Positions 16,618 through 23,334 of a stretch of DNA of 23,334 nucleotides are shown here, piece after piece. The position numbers and the translations under genes were made by a program. Each line of letters begins with the position of its first letter. Positions within the stretch are counted from its first letter, which is position 1. The stretch spans positions 1 through 23,334 of the forward strand of contig CALDPK010000143.1 of assembly GCA_937911855.1 (NCBI GenBank), read 5' to 3'. The notes beneath the pieces are model-generated. The model did no database searches. It saw only the letters and a list, made by a program, of their open reading frames with translations, and was not told where the DNA came from. This DNA is from an uncultured Trueperaceae bacterium (GTDB lineage: Bacteria > Deinococcota > Deinococci > Deinococcales > Trueperaceae).

Positions 16618-17523
16618 TTACTGAGCTGCGCGCTCCAGGATGACGACGCGTTCCATGAAGTCAGGGGCAGGCCAGAAGCCCACGACGACTTCGCCTTCAC
16701 GGGTCGTTCCCAGGATGCCGTTGCGGCCTTCGAGTTCGAAGGTGCGGCCGCGGGCCGGGAGTTCGCCGAGTGCCTCTTCGAGGTGGTCCTCGAGCGTGAT
16801 GCTGTCGTCGCCGGAAAACTCGATGCCCTGCGCCGCGACTTCAGCCAGGGTGTCGGTAAGGCGCACCACGTAATTGGGCTGCTGCGGGTCGATGCGGTTG
16901 ATCTCGTCAAGCACATCCATGCCTGCGGTCACGCGGCCGAACACGCTGTGGCGGTCGTCCAGGTGCGGGGTGTCGCGGAAGGTGATGAAGAACTGCGAGC
17001 CGTTGGTGGCAGGGCCGGAGTTCGCCATCGACAGGATGCCGGGCACGTCGTGCCTGAGCTCGGGGTGGAACTCGTCAGCGAAGGTGTAGCCGGGTCCACC
17101 GGTGCCGGTGCCGGTGGGGTCACCGGTCTGGGCCATGAAGTCTTCCAGGACGCGGTGGAAGACGATTCCGTCGTAATAACGGTTCAGTGCCAGGAACACG
17201 AAATTGTTGACGGTCATCGGTACCTTGTCAGCGAACAGTTCGACCTGGATGGTGCCCGCGCTGGTCTGGATGAGGGCGGCGTACTCGCTGCCTTCGTTCA
17301 GGACCTGTTCGGGAGCTGCGAAGTTCAGTTCGCGCTCTGCTGATGGCTCGACCACGGTGTAGCCTTCAGGGATTTCCAGGCCTGCGATCTCGCTGCGGCT
17401 TACCGGTTCTTCCTGGGCGAAAACCGTGTTCTTGCGGGCGGCCAGGAACATTCCTCCGCCCAGTACCGCTGCGAGCAGCAGTGACGGCGTTACGACTTTT
17501 TTCAAGAGATCAAATCCTTTCAT
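16618..17523 (-). CDS. Membrane-anchored cyclophilin-type peptidyl-prolyl isomerase
   Basis: This 301-residue protein has an N-terminal signal anchor (about 11-29), so the body acts outside the membrane in folding of exported proteins. A linker of about 50 residues leads to the cyclophilin domain (about 81-230): FHRVLEDFMAQTGDP (122-136) with catalytic Arg124, SMANSGPATNGSQFFIT (165-181), and HLDDRHSVFGRV (187-198). The Trp that binds cyclosporin in human CypA is His187, as in many bacterial forms. About 70 extra residues follow the domain (acidic helix, then a short beta-rich tail) and match nothing recognised. The start is ATG with TATACA 9 nt upstream. It lies downstream of dnaE on the same strand, 44 nt away. 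Confidence 0.94.
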   Translation of the reverse strand: MKGFDLLKKVVTPSLLLAAVLGGGMFLAARKNTVFAQEEPVSRSEIAGLEIPEGYTVVEPSAERELNFAAPEQVLNEGSEYAALIQTSAGTIQVELFADKVPMTVNNFVFLALNRYYDGIVFHRVLEDFMAQTGDPTGTGTGGPGYTFADEFHPELRHDVPGILSMANSGPATNGSQFFITFRDTPHLDDRHSVFGRVTAGMDVLDEINRIDPQQPNYVVRLTDTLAEVAAQGIEFSGDDSITLEDHLEEALGELPARGRTFELEGRNGILGTTREGEVVVGFWPAPDFMERVVILERAAQ

Positions 17524-17532
17524 GTGCGCCAG

Positions 17533-17538
17533 TGTATA
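17533..17538 (-). promoter_or_regulatory. -10 box for the cyclophilin gene
   Basis: TATACA on the minus strand is 9 nt before the ATG at 17523. CTGACA at 17558-17563 is a possible -35 with a long 19-nt spacer; it overlaps the very end of dnaE. Confidence 0.5.
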
Positions 17539-17567
17539 GCAGTCAGGACCGGCATATTGTCAGCCGT

Positions 17568-20500
17568 TCAGAACGGAGTGTCCACGCTCTGCGCGGCGGG
17601 TTCGGCAGCCGGTGCCCACGGGTTCTGCCTCCGCTCCCTGAGCAGCAGGTCCCGGTCAAGAGTAACCGACGCCCGTACCCAAGGGCATGTCTCGGTGATC
17701 ACCGAAGCTGCCGTGGGGTCGAAGCGGACACCCTCAGGTTCGTAGGTGACGATCTGACCGTCGACCTTGAGCCTGAACCGTACCGGCAGGACGCCTGTGT
17801 GCTCGTCAAGGTGTGATCGGAAGTCAGCCAGCGCCTGACGCGTGACGGCCTCCGGGTCGAACTCAAACAGCGCGATCTGCGGCAGGCTGCCGCGGTCTTC
17901 CCAGGGGATGAGCCGGTCGGCCACAAGCCTGAACTCGCCGTCTTCGAGCGAAGCTTCCACGACCAGCACGACCGGCAGTTCATCGACCAGGATGTCAGCT
18001 ATCTCTTCGTACGTCCTGGAGAATGCGACTACCTCGCGGCTTCCTGACTCGTCGGCGATGTCGAAGCGGGCCATCATCGTGCCCTTGCGCGTCTGGCGTT
18101 TGGTTACCCGCTGCAGGATCCCGGCCAGTGCCATGCGTGTCCGGCCGCGCTTGTTGAGTGCCGAAGGGTCGAGCTGCTCGAACCAGCTCTGCGCGGCCGC
18201 GACGCTGCAGCTGGCGGCGGCCGACAGGCCGGGGAAAGAACTCATCGGATGGTCAGAAATGTACAGTCCCAGCGAGTCTTTCTCCATCGCCAGCAGCTCC
18301 AGGCGGCTGTACGGTTCGGTCTGGCTCAGGGCGGGTGGTCCCACTTCCAGGTCACCGAACAGGCCCATCTGCCCGCCGGCAGCCTGTTCACGCTGCTCGG
18401 TGCCCCATTTGAGGGCCATCTCGGCGCTGGCCAGCAGGCTGCTGCGGTCGCCCAGGCTGTCGAAGGCACCGGCCTTGATGAGGTACTCGAGTGCGCGGCG
18501 GTTCAGGCCGGTGACACGTTTGCCGAAGTCGAACAGGTCGCGGTAAGGACCGTTGCGGGTGCGTTCGGCGATGATCTCGTCGATCACGCCTTCACCCACG
18601 TTGCGGATTCCGTACAGGCCGAAGCGCACGTCGGCACCGACGGGGGTGAAGTCGGCGCGGGATTCGTTGATGTCGGGCGGCAGTACCTCGACGCCCAGGC
18701 TGCGCGAGTCGTTGACGTACTCGGCTACCTTGTCGGAGTCTCCGCGCTCGATGGTCAGGAGGGCGGCAGCGAACTCGACAGGGTAGTGAGCCTTCAGGTA
18801 GGCCGTCTGGTACGCCAGGATGACGTAGGCGGCGCTGTGGCTCTTGTTGAAGCCGTAGTTGGCGAACTTCTCAAGCAGGTCGAAGATGCGCGTCGCTTCC
18901 GCCCGCTCCAGTCCCTTGTGGTCGGTTCCCGCCATGAACAGGTCGCGCTGCGCTGCCATCTCGTCGACCTTCTTCTTGCCCATGACGCGCCGCAGGATGT
19001 CGGCTTCGCCGAGCGTGAAACCGGCGACCGCCTGGGCGATCTGCATGACCTGTTCCTGGTACACGGGAATCCCGTACGTCTCCCTGAGGATCGGTTCCAG
19101 CAGCGGAGCGGTCTGCGGGTACTCGTCGTAGGACACTTCCTCCTCGCCGCGGAACCTGCGGGCGTAGGTGGGGATGTTCTCCATGGGACCGGGCCGGTAC
19201 AGGGCGTTGAGCGCGATGAGGTCTTCAAGGCGCCTGGGTCCGACCCGCCTGAGCAGGTCGATCATGCCGGCCGATTCGAACTGGAACACGCCCTTGGCGT
19301 CGCCGCGGCAGAACAGTTCGAACGTCTTCGGGTCGTCTATCGGGAACGAATCAGGATCCAGCTCGATGCCGTGTGCTTCCTGGATGATCCTTACTGCTGC
19401 TTCGATGAACGACAGGGTGCGCAGGCCCAGGAAGTCCATCTTGATGAAACCAAGGTCCTCGCTGGCGCTCATGTCGTACTGCACTACTGCCAGGCCGTCG
19501 TTGCTGCGGAACAGCGGAGCCAGGTCCTGGATCGGGTCGCGGCCGATTATGACCCCGGCGGCGTGCACGGACGCGTGCCGGGTGAGACCCTCGATGGCCA
19601 TGGCTACGTCGATGAAGCTGCTGGCGCCGGCTTCGTACATGTCCCGGAACTCGCTCACTTCCTTGAGCGAGTCGGAGATGCTCTTGGACTTGCCGAATAT
19701 GACGGGGATCAGTTTGCTCGCCTTGTCGGCCTCGCCATACGGCACGTCGAGCACGCGGGCTGCGTCGCGGATGGCGGCCTTGGAGGCCATGGTTCCGAAG
19801 GTGGCGATATGGGCCACTCGGTCTTCACCGTACTTCTCGCGTACGTAATCGATGACTTCGCCGCGCCGGGCGTCGGAGAAGTCGATGTCGAAGTCAGGCA
19901 TGCTGACCCGGTCGGGGTTCAGGAACCGCTCGAACAGCAGGTTGAAGCCGAGCGGTTCGACGTTGGTGATCCGCAGGGCGTAGGCGACTATCGAGCCTGC
20001 GCCCGATCCACGGCCTGGTCCGACTGCGATCCGCTGGGATTTCGCCCAGTTGATGAAGTCGGCGACTATCAGGAAGTAGTCGGGGAAGCCCATGGCGATG
20101 ATGACGCCCAGCTCGAACTCCCCGCGCCGCAGCTTGCTGGCGGCTTCCGGGTCGTGCCATTCCGTCTCGAACGCGTCAAGGTGCGGGTACTCGTACGTTC
20201 CGAAGTTAGCGCCATCCTTGACCGGCTGCTTGCCGGTTTCAGCCTGCCGGGCCAGTCTCAGGAACACGTCCTCGAGAGGCAGGTCGGCGGCAGACGGCGT
20301 GGCCCCGCTGAGCTTCTCGCTGCTGGCGAGGTAAGCGCGCCACAGTGACTCATCCAGGTCGGCGTAACGCTGCATCAGGCCTTCGTACGTCTGGACGCGC
20401 AGCTGCTCAGCCAGGGTGCGGCCTTCGGCGACTTCGATGACCGGCATCTGGTAGACGCGCTTGTTGCCGATGGGCAGCTCTACGTTGCACATGTCAGCGA

Positions 20501-21350
20501 TGTGCATGGTGTTGCTGAGGGCACCCGCGTATTCGGATTCCGGGATGGCTATGGCCATCTCATCGGGTGACTTGACGTAGAACTCGTCGCAGGGGAACTT
20601 GAAACGGACCTCGTCACTGATCAGCTTCTTCGTCTGGATCGCGAGCAGAGCGTCGTGCGGGCGGGCGTCCTCCTTGCGGACGTAATGCCCGTCGTTGGTG
20701 GCTGCCATCCCAAGTCCGTACTTGTTGGCCAGTTCCTTCAGCATGGGGTTCAGTCGCCGCTGTTCCTCGATGCCGTGATCCTGAAGTTCGATGAAGTAAC
20801 GGTCGCTGCCGAATATCTGCAGGTACTGCTGGAGCAGTTCCTCGCCGCGCTCGAAGCTGGCGTCGAGCAGCGTGCGAGGCAGCTGGCCGCCCAGGCATCC
20901 CGAGAGCGCGATTATGCCGGCGTTGTGCTCGCGGAGCAGTTCGATGTCGATGCGCGGTTTGGTGTAGAAGCCTTCCAGCCAGGCGCGGCTGTTCAGCCGG
21001 CAGAGGTTCTGATAGCCCTCGAAGTCTTTTGCCAGCAGGGTCAGGTGGAAGTACCCGCCGTCGAGTCTTGATTCGGGTCGGCGCCGGTCGAACCGGGAAC
21101 CTGCGGTGACGTACGCCTCGAATCCGAGGATGGGCTTGACGCCTGCGGCTGTGGCGGTCTTGTAGAACTGCACGGCACCGTGCATGTTGCCGTGGTCGGT
21201 CATGGCGACTGCCGGGTTGTCAGGCGTGACTTCCTTGACCCAGTCGATCAGGTCATTTATGCGCGCAGCCCCGTCCAGAAGGCTGTAATCGGTGTGCTGG
21301 TGCAGGTGGGCAAACTGACGTGGTGCCTCCTTGGCACTGGCTTCATTCAT
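17568..21350 (-). CDS. dnaE: DNA polymerase III alpha subunit
   Basis: DnaE is the replicative polymerase. The protein has 1260 residues. The N-terminal PHP domain (about 14-290) keeps metal-site motifs HLHQHTDYSLLDGA, MTDHGNMHGAV and ATNDGHYV, as in Thermus DnaE, where PHP is a metal-dependent proofreading exonuclease. The polymerase core shows GPGRGSGAGSIVAYAL (near 447), PDFDIDFSD with the catalytic Asp residues (near 485), ALYRPGPMENIP, and FNKSHSAAYV (near 835). A tandem HhH region and an OB fold (MALAGILQRVTKRQ, near 1080) follow. No intein interrupts it. The ATG at 21350 has TACAAT 7 nt upstream. It is divergent from the vWA lipoprotein gene. Confidence 0.98.
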   Translation of the reverse strand: MNEASAKEAPRQFAHLHQHTDYSLLDGAARINDLIDWVKEVTPDNPAVAMTDHGNMHGAVQFYKTATAAGVKPILGFEAYVTAGSRFDRRRPESRLDGGYFHLTLLAKDFEGYQNLCRLNSRAWLEGFYTKPRIDIELLREHNAGIIALSGCLGGQLPRTLLDASFERGEELLQQYLQIFGSDRYFIELQDHGIEEQRRLNPMLKELANKYGLGMAATNDGHYVRKEDARPHDALLAIQTKKLISDEVRFKFPCDEFYVKSPDEMAIAIPESEYAGALSNTMHIADMCNVELPIGNKRVYQMPVIEVAEGRTLAEQLRVQTYEGLMQRYADLDESLWRAYLASSEKLSGATPSAADLPLEDVFLRLARQAETGKQPVKDGANFGTYEYPHLDAFETEWHDPEAASKLRRGEFELGVIIAMGFPDYFLIVADFINWAKSQRIAVGPGRGSGAGSIVAYALRITNVEPLGFNLLFERFLNPDRVSMPDFDIDFSDARRGEVIDYVREKYGEDRVAHIATFGTMASKAAIRDAARVLDVPYGEADKASKLIPVIFGKSKSISDSLKEVSEFRDMYEAGASSFIDVAMAIEGLTRHASVHAAGVIIGRDPIQDLAPLFRSNDGLAVVQYDMSASEDLGFIKMDFLGLRTLSFIEAAVRIIQEAHGIELDPDSFPIDDPKTFELFCRGDAKGVFQFESAGMIDLLRRVGPRRLEDLIALNALYRPGPMENIPTYARRFRGEEEVSYDEYPQTAPLLEPILRETYGIPVYQEQVMQIAQAVAGFTLGEADILRRVMGKKKVDEMAAQRDLFMAGTDHKGLERAEATRIFDLLEKFANYGFNKSHSAAYVILAYQTAYLKAHYPVEFAAALLTIERGDSDKVAEYVNDSRSLGVEVLPPDINESRADFTPVGADVRFGLYGIRNVGEGVIDEIIAERTRNGPYRDLFDFGKRVTGLNRRALEYLIKAGAFDSLGDRSSLLASAEMALKWGTEQREQAAGGQMGLFGDLEVGPPALSQTEPYSRLELLAMEKDSLGLYISDHPMSSFPGLSAAASCSVAAAQSWFEQLDPSALNKRGRTRMALAGILQRVTKRQTRKGTMMARFDIADESGSREVVAFSRTYEEIADILVDELPVVLVVEASLEDGEFRLVADRLIPWEDRGSLPQIALFEFDPEAVTRQALADFRSHLDEHTGVLPVRFRLKVDGQIVTYEPEGVRFDPTAASVITETCPWVRASVTLDRDLLLRERRQNPWAPAAEPAAQSVDTPF

Positions 21351-21357
21351 GACTGCG

Positions 21358-21363
21358 ATTGTA
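21358..21363 (-). promoter_or_regulatory. -10 box for dnaE
   Basis: TACAAT on the minus strand, 7 nt before the dnaE ATG. The same hexamer is used before the membrane operon at 11903-11908. Confidence 0.5.
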
Positions 21364-21440
21364 CCCGTGACCTGCTTGCGGTCTGCTCCGGTCGCTTACT
21401 GCCCGTGAGCCGTTGAGGTGTTTAGGGCCATCGTCATTGT

Positions 21441-21462
21441 CGCTTTAACGGCGCTTTAACGG
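21441..21462 (+). repeat. Perfect 11-bp tandem repeat, candidate activator site
   Basis: CGCTTTAACGG occurs twice in direct succession (21441-21451 and 21452-21462). A third partial match, GTAAC, follows 10 nt later (21466-21470). A spacing of one helical turn is typical of OmpR/PhoB-family response regulators, and TTAAC-type repeats at this spacing resemble the B. subtilis PhoP box. TACCAT (21471-21476) 8 nt later could be the -10 box of the vWA lipoprotein gene. The regulator is not known. Confidence 0.5.
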
Positions 21463-21544
21463 CATGTAACTACCATTCACTCACCTCAGCGGATCACACG
21501 CTCCGATGGCGCGACCAATGCCGCTGGGAACGAAAGGATTGACG

Positions 21545-22657
21545 ATGAAACAGACGACTTACCTGATCTTCGCTGGTGTGGCCCTGTTCCTGGCCTCATG
21601 CAGCCGCGCGCCAGCGGACACGAACGACCCATATGCGGACCCCGGAACTCCTCCGCCTCCCACCATCACGAACCCGACCGTCCATCCGGCCATGAGCCTG
21701 AGTGCGCCCGACGCCAACGACCTCGTCACCATCAACGTGGCCGGCATGGTGGCGCGCGATTCGAGTGCCCTGAGCACCGCTCAGCTGCGCGACATGTTCA
21801 CCGTTGTCGAGGACGGCGTCGTAAAGGGGATCACCGTCGCCGAGATCGGTGATGGCACCCGTGCCGGTGCGGATATCGCATTTGTTTTCGATACCACTGG
21901 CAGCATGGCTGCCCAGATTGCCGGGGTCAAGGAAAGTATCATTGATTTCGCCAACTACCTTGATTCGAGCGGACTGGATGTTCAGCTTGGTTCAATCACA
22001 TTTGGTGATGCTTTCGACACGGTTGTTGCAGATTCGTCAAGCAGTGGGGTAAGCCTCTCAGGTTCGGTTCCACCCAGTTTCGATCGTAGCGAGAGACCGT
22101 CCTTGCAGCTCACGGCAGACGTGACGGCCTTCCAGACGTTTATCGAAGAGCAAAGCGCTGCTGGTGGCAATCAGACCCCCGAGAACGCCCTGGGCGCTCT
22201 CGCCTACGCTCACCAGGCAATGAACTGGCGGGCTGGCGCGCAGTGCATACTGGTTGTCATCACTGACGCGGTTGCCTGGTCACATGTGAACCCGGGCGAC
22301 GGTATAGCAGCGGGCAGCATGTGGTACCCACCCACTGCGGCGGACACTCTGGCAGATCTGCGGGGCGACTGCGTGGTCCACGTGATATCACCCGCTTTTT
22401 CTGACAGTCTCCCCGAGGCGCACCATGACATGGCCCTGTTCACGGGTGTCGATGGCACTGGCGGCGTGTTTGTGGAGCGTGCGCGCTACGCAACCGAACC
22501 TCTTGACCTGACTGAACTCCCCATCAGTGACGTGCTGGCCTCCGGCTACGTAGTCCGCTACCGGGCAACTGTCGACGGTACGGAGCACACCGTCAGGCTG
22601 GTCGTAGACGACGGAGCTGACCTGCGCGGTGAGTCCACCCGTACGGTCGCTTACTGA
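21545..22657 (+). CDS. Lipoprotein with von Willebrand factor A domain
   Basis: This 370-residue protein has a lipoprotein signal (lipobox LASC, Cys19), then a Pro-rich spacer (33-43). A beta-rich domain (about 45-105) precedes the vWA domain (about 108-340). The MIDAS motif is visible as FDTTGSM, with Asp116, Thr118 and Ser120, followed by an alpha/beta core with ILVVITDAVAWSH. vWA domains usually bind protein or matrix partners through a metal ion; here that would be at the cell surface. The ATG at 21545 is chosen over the open frame from 21506 because AAAGGA (21533-21538) lies 6 nt ahead and the signal peptide begins there. It is the only gene here with a strong ribosome binding site. Bases about 21880-22110 are less GC-rich than the flanks. 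Confidence 0.92.
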   Translation: MKQTTYLIFAGVALFLASCSRAPADTNDPYADPGTPPPPTITNPTVHPAMSLSAPDANDLVTINVAGMVARDSSALSTAQLRDMFTVVEDGVVKGITVAEIGDGTRAGADIAFVFDTTGSMAAQIAGVKESIIDFANYLDSSGLDVQLGSITFGDAFDTVVADSSSSGVSLSGSVPPSFDRSERPSLQLTADVTAFQTFIEEQSAAGGNQTPENALGALAYAHQAMNWRAGAQCILVVITDAVAWSHVNPGDGIAAGSMWYPPTAADTLADLRGDCVVHVISPAFSDSLPEAHHDMALFTGVDGTGGVFVERARYATEPLDLTELPISDVLASGYVVRYRATVDGTEHTVRLVVDDGADLRGESTRTVAY

Positions 22658-22682
22658 CCACTGGCAGTACAGGTTTATCCAA

Positions 22683-22713
22683 AGGTGGGGTTGGCTCGGT
22701 GCCGACCCCACCT
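22683..22713 (+). terminator. Terminator of the vWA lipoprotein gene
   Basis: A 13-bp stem with one G-U pair joins 22683-22695 and 22701-22713 around a 5-nt loop, 25 nt after the stop codon. The T-rich stretch after it is broken up, but the stem is strong. Confidence 0.75.
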
Positions 22714-22729
22714 CTCATGGTCCTTTCGT

Positions 22730-22759
22730 TTGACACGCCTCGTCAGGCAGTGGTAATCT
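22730..22759 (+). promoter_or_regulatory. Promoter of the tRNA-Cys/tRNA-Val operon
   Basis: Consensus TTGACA (22730-22735), an 18-nt spacer and TAATCT (22754-22759). This is the best sigma-70-type promoter in the window, with transcription expected about 40 nt before tRNA-Cys. Confidence 0.8.
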
Positions 22760-22806
22760 TGCGTTCGCCTTGGCGCCAGTCGGGCGACACCGGCCGTTGC
22801 CAATAT

Positions 22807-22881
22807 GGCGCCGTAGCCAAGTGGTAAGGCAGAGGACTGCAAATCCTCCATTCACCGGTTCGAATCCGGTCGGCGCCTCCA
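22807..22881 (+). tRNA. tRNA-Cys (GCA)
   Basis: This 75-nt cloverleaf has acceptor GGCGCCG (22807-22813) paired with CGGCGCC (22871-22877), discriminator T and an encoded CCA. The anticodon GCA is at 22839-22841. U73 as discriminator is the main identity element for CysRS, which is encoded in this window. Confidence 0.96.
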
Positions 22882-22913
22882 ACCTTCAGCGGTTGGGGCC
22901 CAGCAGCAAGTGC

Positions 22914-22988
22914 AGGCGCGTAGCTCAGGGGGAGAGCGCTACATTGACACTGTAGAGGTCGGCGGTTCAATCCCGCCCGCGCCTACCA
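22914..22988 (+). tRNA. tRNA-Val (GAC)
   Basis: This 75-nt cloverleaf has acceptor AGGCGCG (22914-22920) paired with CGCGCCT (22978-22984), discriminator A and an encoded CCA. The anticodon stem CTACA/TGTAG holds GAC at 22946-22948. It lies 32 nt after tRNA-Cys and is probably on the same transcript. Confidence 0.96.
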
Positions 22989-22995
22989 GACAGAA

Positions 22996-23026
22996 AAGGG
23001 AGTCCGCTTAAGTTGCGGACTCCCTT
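22996..23026 (+). terminator. Terminator of the tRNA operon
   Basis: A perfect 12-bp stem (22996-23007 with 23015-23026) has a 7-nt loop, followed by CTTAATTCATT. It starts 7 nt after the tRNA-Val CCA. On the minus strand it could also end the frame that stops at 23067, since an AAAA tract precedes it on plus. Confidence 0.85.
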
Positions 23027-23066
23027 CTTAATTCATTCAGGAATTTCGCTTTTGAACTTCGGATAT

Positions 23067-23334
23067 TCAGGGAGTGATCCTGGTTATCCAGTCGGTGAGC
23101 TTGACGTTTTCCAGACCCAGGTCGTCGTAGAGCCGGGGCGGCAGGCCGACGTCGCCCACCGCATCGCCCTCATGGAGCGTGCCTCGCCGGACGTCGTCCA
23201 GGTCGTGGCCGAGACGCTGCAGAGCAAGGCGTCGGCGGTGCTGACCATCCTGATCCAGCCGGAGACGCGCTGGGAGGCGTTCGCCGATCAGAGCCTGGCC
23301 AGCCTCGGCTACTTCCAGAACTGGTATTTGGCCG
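23067..23334 (-). CDS. Partial open frame, C-terminus of an unrecognised protein
   Basis: The minus-strand frame enters at the window edge and stops with TGA at 23067-23069, about 88 codons. The last residues read LYDDLGLENVKLTDWITRITP and look like an ordinary C-terminus. Third codon positions are GC-rich near the stop (about 23067-23160) but less so further in, where the plus-strand frame looks more coding. The downstream hairpin at 22996-23026 would suit it as a terminator. No family is recognised. It may be a real gene throughout, or only its end may be real. Confidence 0.4.
   Translation of the reverse strand, partial: GQIPVLEVAEAGQALIGERLPARLRLDQDGQHRRRLALQRLGHDLDDVRRGTLHEGDAVGDVGLPPRLYDDLGLENVKLTDWITRITP
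23121..23334 (+). other. Competing open frame with FliG-like stretch
   Basis: From 23121 to the window edge the plus-strand frame has very high GC at third codon positions. Residues encoded at about 23139-23246 (from RQADVAHRIALMER through SPDVVQVVAETL to SAVLT) resemble the middle domain of flagellar motor switch protein FliG. The match starts without a usable start codon and stops abruptly, and what follows (to YFQNWYLA) is not FliG-like. It could be a gene fragment, a chimeric contig end, or a chance antisense likeness. Confidence 0.3.

Noticed and set aside
18249..20348. 699-codon plus-strand frame opposite dnaE
   Set aside because: The minus strand shows all polymerase motifs across this span; the plus frame is a shadow.
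17568..21350. Intein in dnaE
   Set aside because: Core motifs run without interruption, and 1260 residues is a normal length.

Overview
The window is a stretch of GC-rich bacterial chromosome, about 60% GC or more by eye. It starts inside a 23S rRNA gene and ends at a tRNA pair followed by an ambiguous edge. The best guess for the organism is a member of Deinococcota (a Truepera or Deinococcus relative), at modest confidence. The main reason is that most lead genes have a TANNNT box only 6-9 nt before the start codon. Such leaderless transcripts are common in Deinococcus. Lipoboxes, a DnaE polymerase with an intact PHP domain and a SpeD-like protein also fit. Actinomycetota (also often leaderless) and Chloroflexota cannot be excluded without searching the rRNA.

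Region 1 (1-1575) is stable RNA: the 3' part of 23S, 5S, initiator tRNA-fMet and a strong intrinsic terminator. A small membrane protein on the minus strand and tRNA-Leu(UAA) with its own promoter follow. Region 2 (1587-7456) is all minus strand: cysS, dprA, an orphan solute-binding protein, a SpeD-like protein and glpK, the last two overlapping. Region 3 (7525-8761) holds two plus-strand genes, a YigZ/IMPACT-family protein and a small lipoprotein of unknown role.

Region 4 (8749-14445) is minus strand. It has a shikimate-dehydrogenase-like protein without the usual catalytic residues, a secreted AMIN-like/NAGPA phosphodiester glycosidase, and a tight three-gene operon of uncharacterised membrane proteins. 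The last of these carries a very long acidic, probably disordered segment. Region 5 (14567-21350) holds housekeeping genes: thrS on the plus strand behind a leader hairpin, a membrane-anchored cyclophilin, and dnaE. A hairpin separates the convergent thrS and cyclophilin genes.

Region 6 (21351-23334) has a von Willebrand factor A lipoprotein behind an 11-bp tandem repeat, then a tRNA-Cys/tRNA-Val operon with a good promoter and terminator. The last 270 bp have competing open frames on both strands, and the apparent coding strand switches near 23120-23160. That may mark a chimeric contig end or a gene remnant.

Most of the window is translation and replication housekeeping. No CRISPR array, transposase, prophage gene or intein was seen. 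The least explained parts are the SpeD-like/glpK pair, the membrane operon at 8749-11896, the thrS leader hairpin, and the repeat-controlled vWA lipoprotein.
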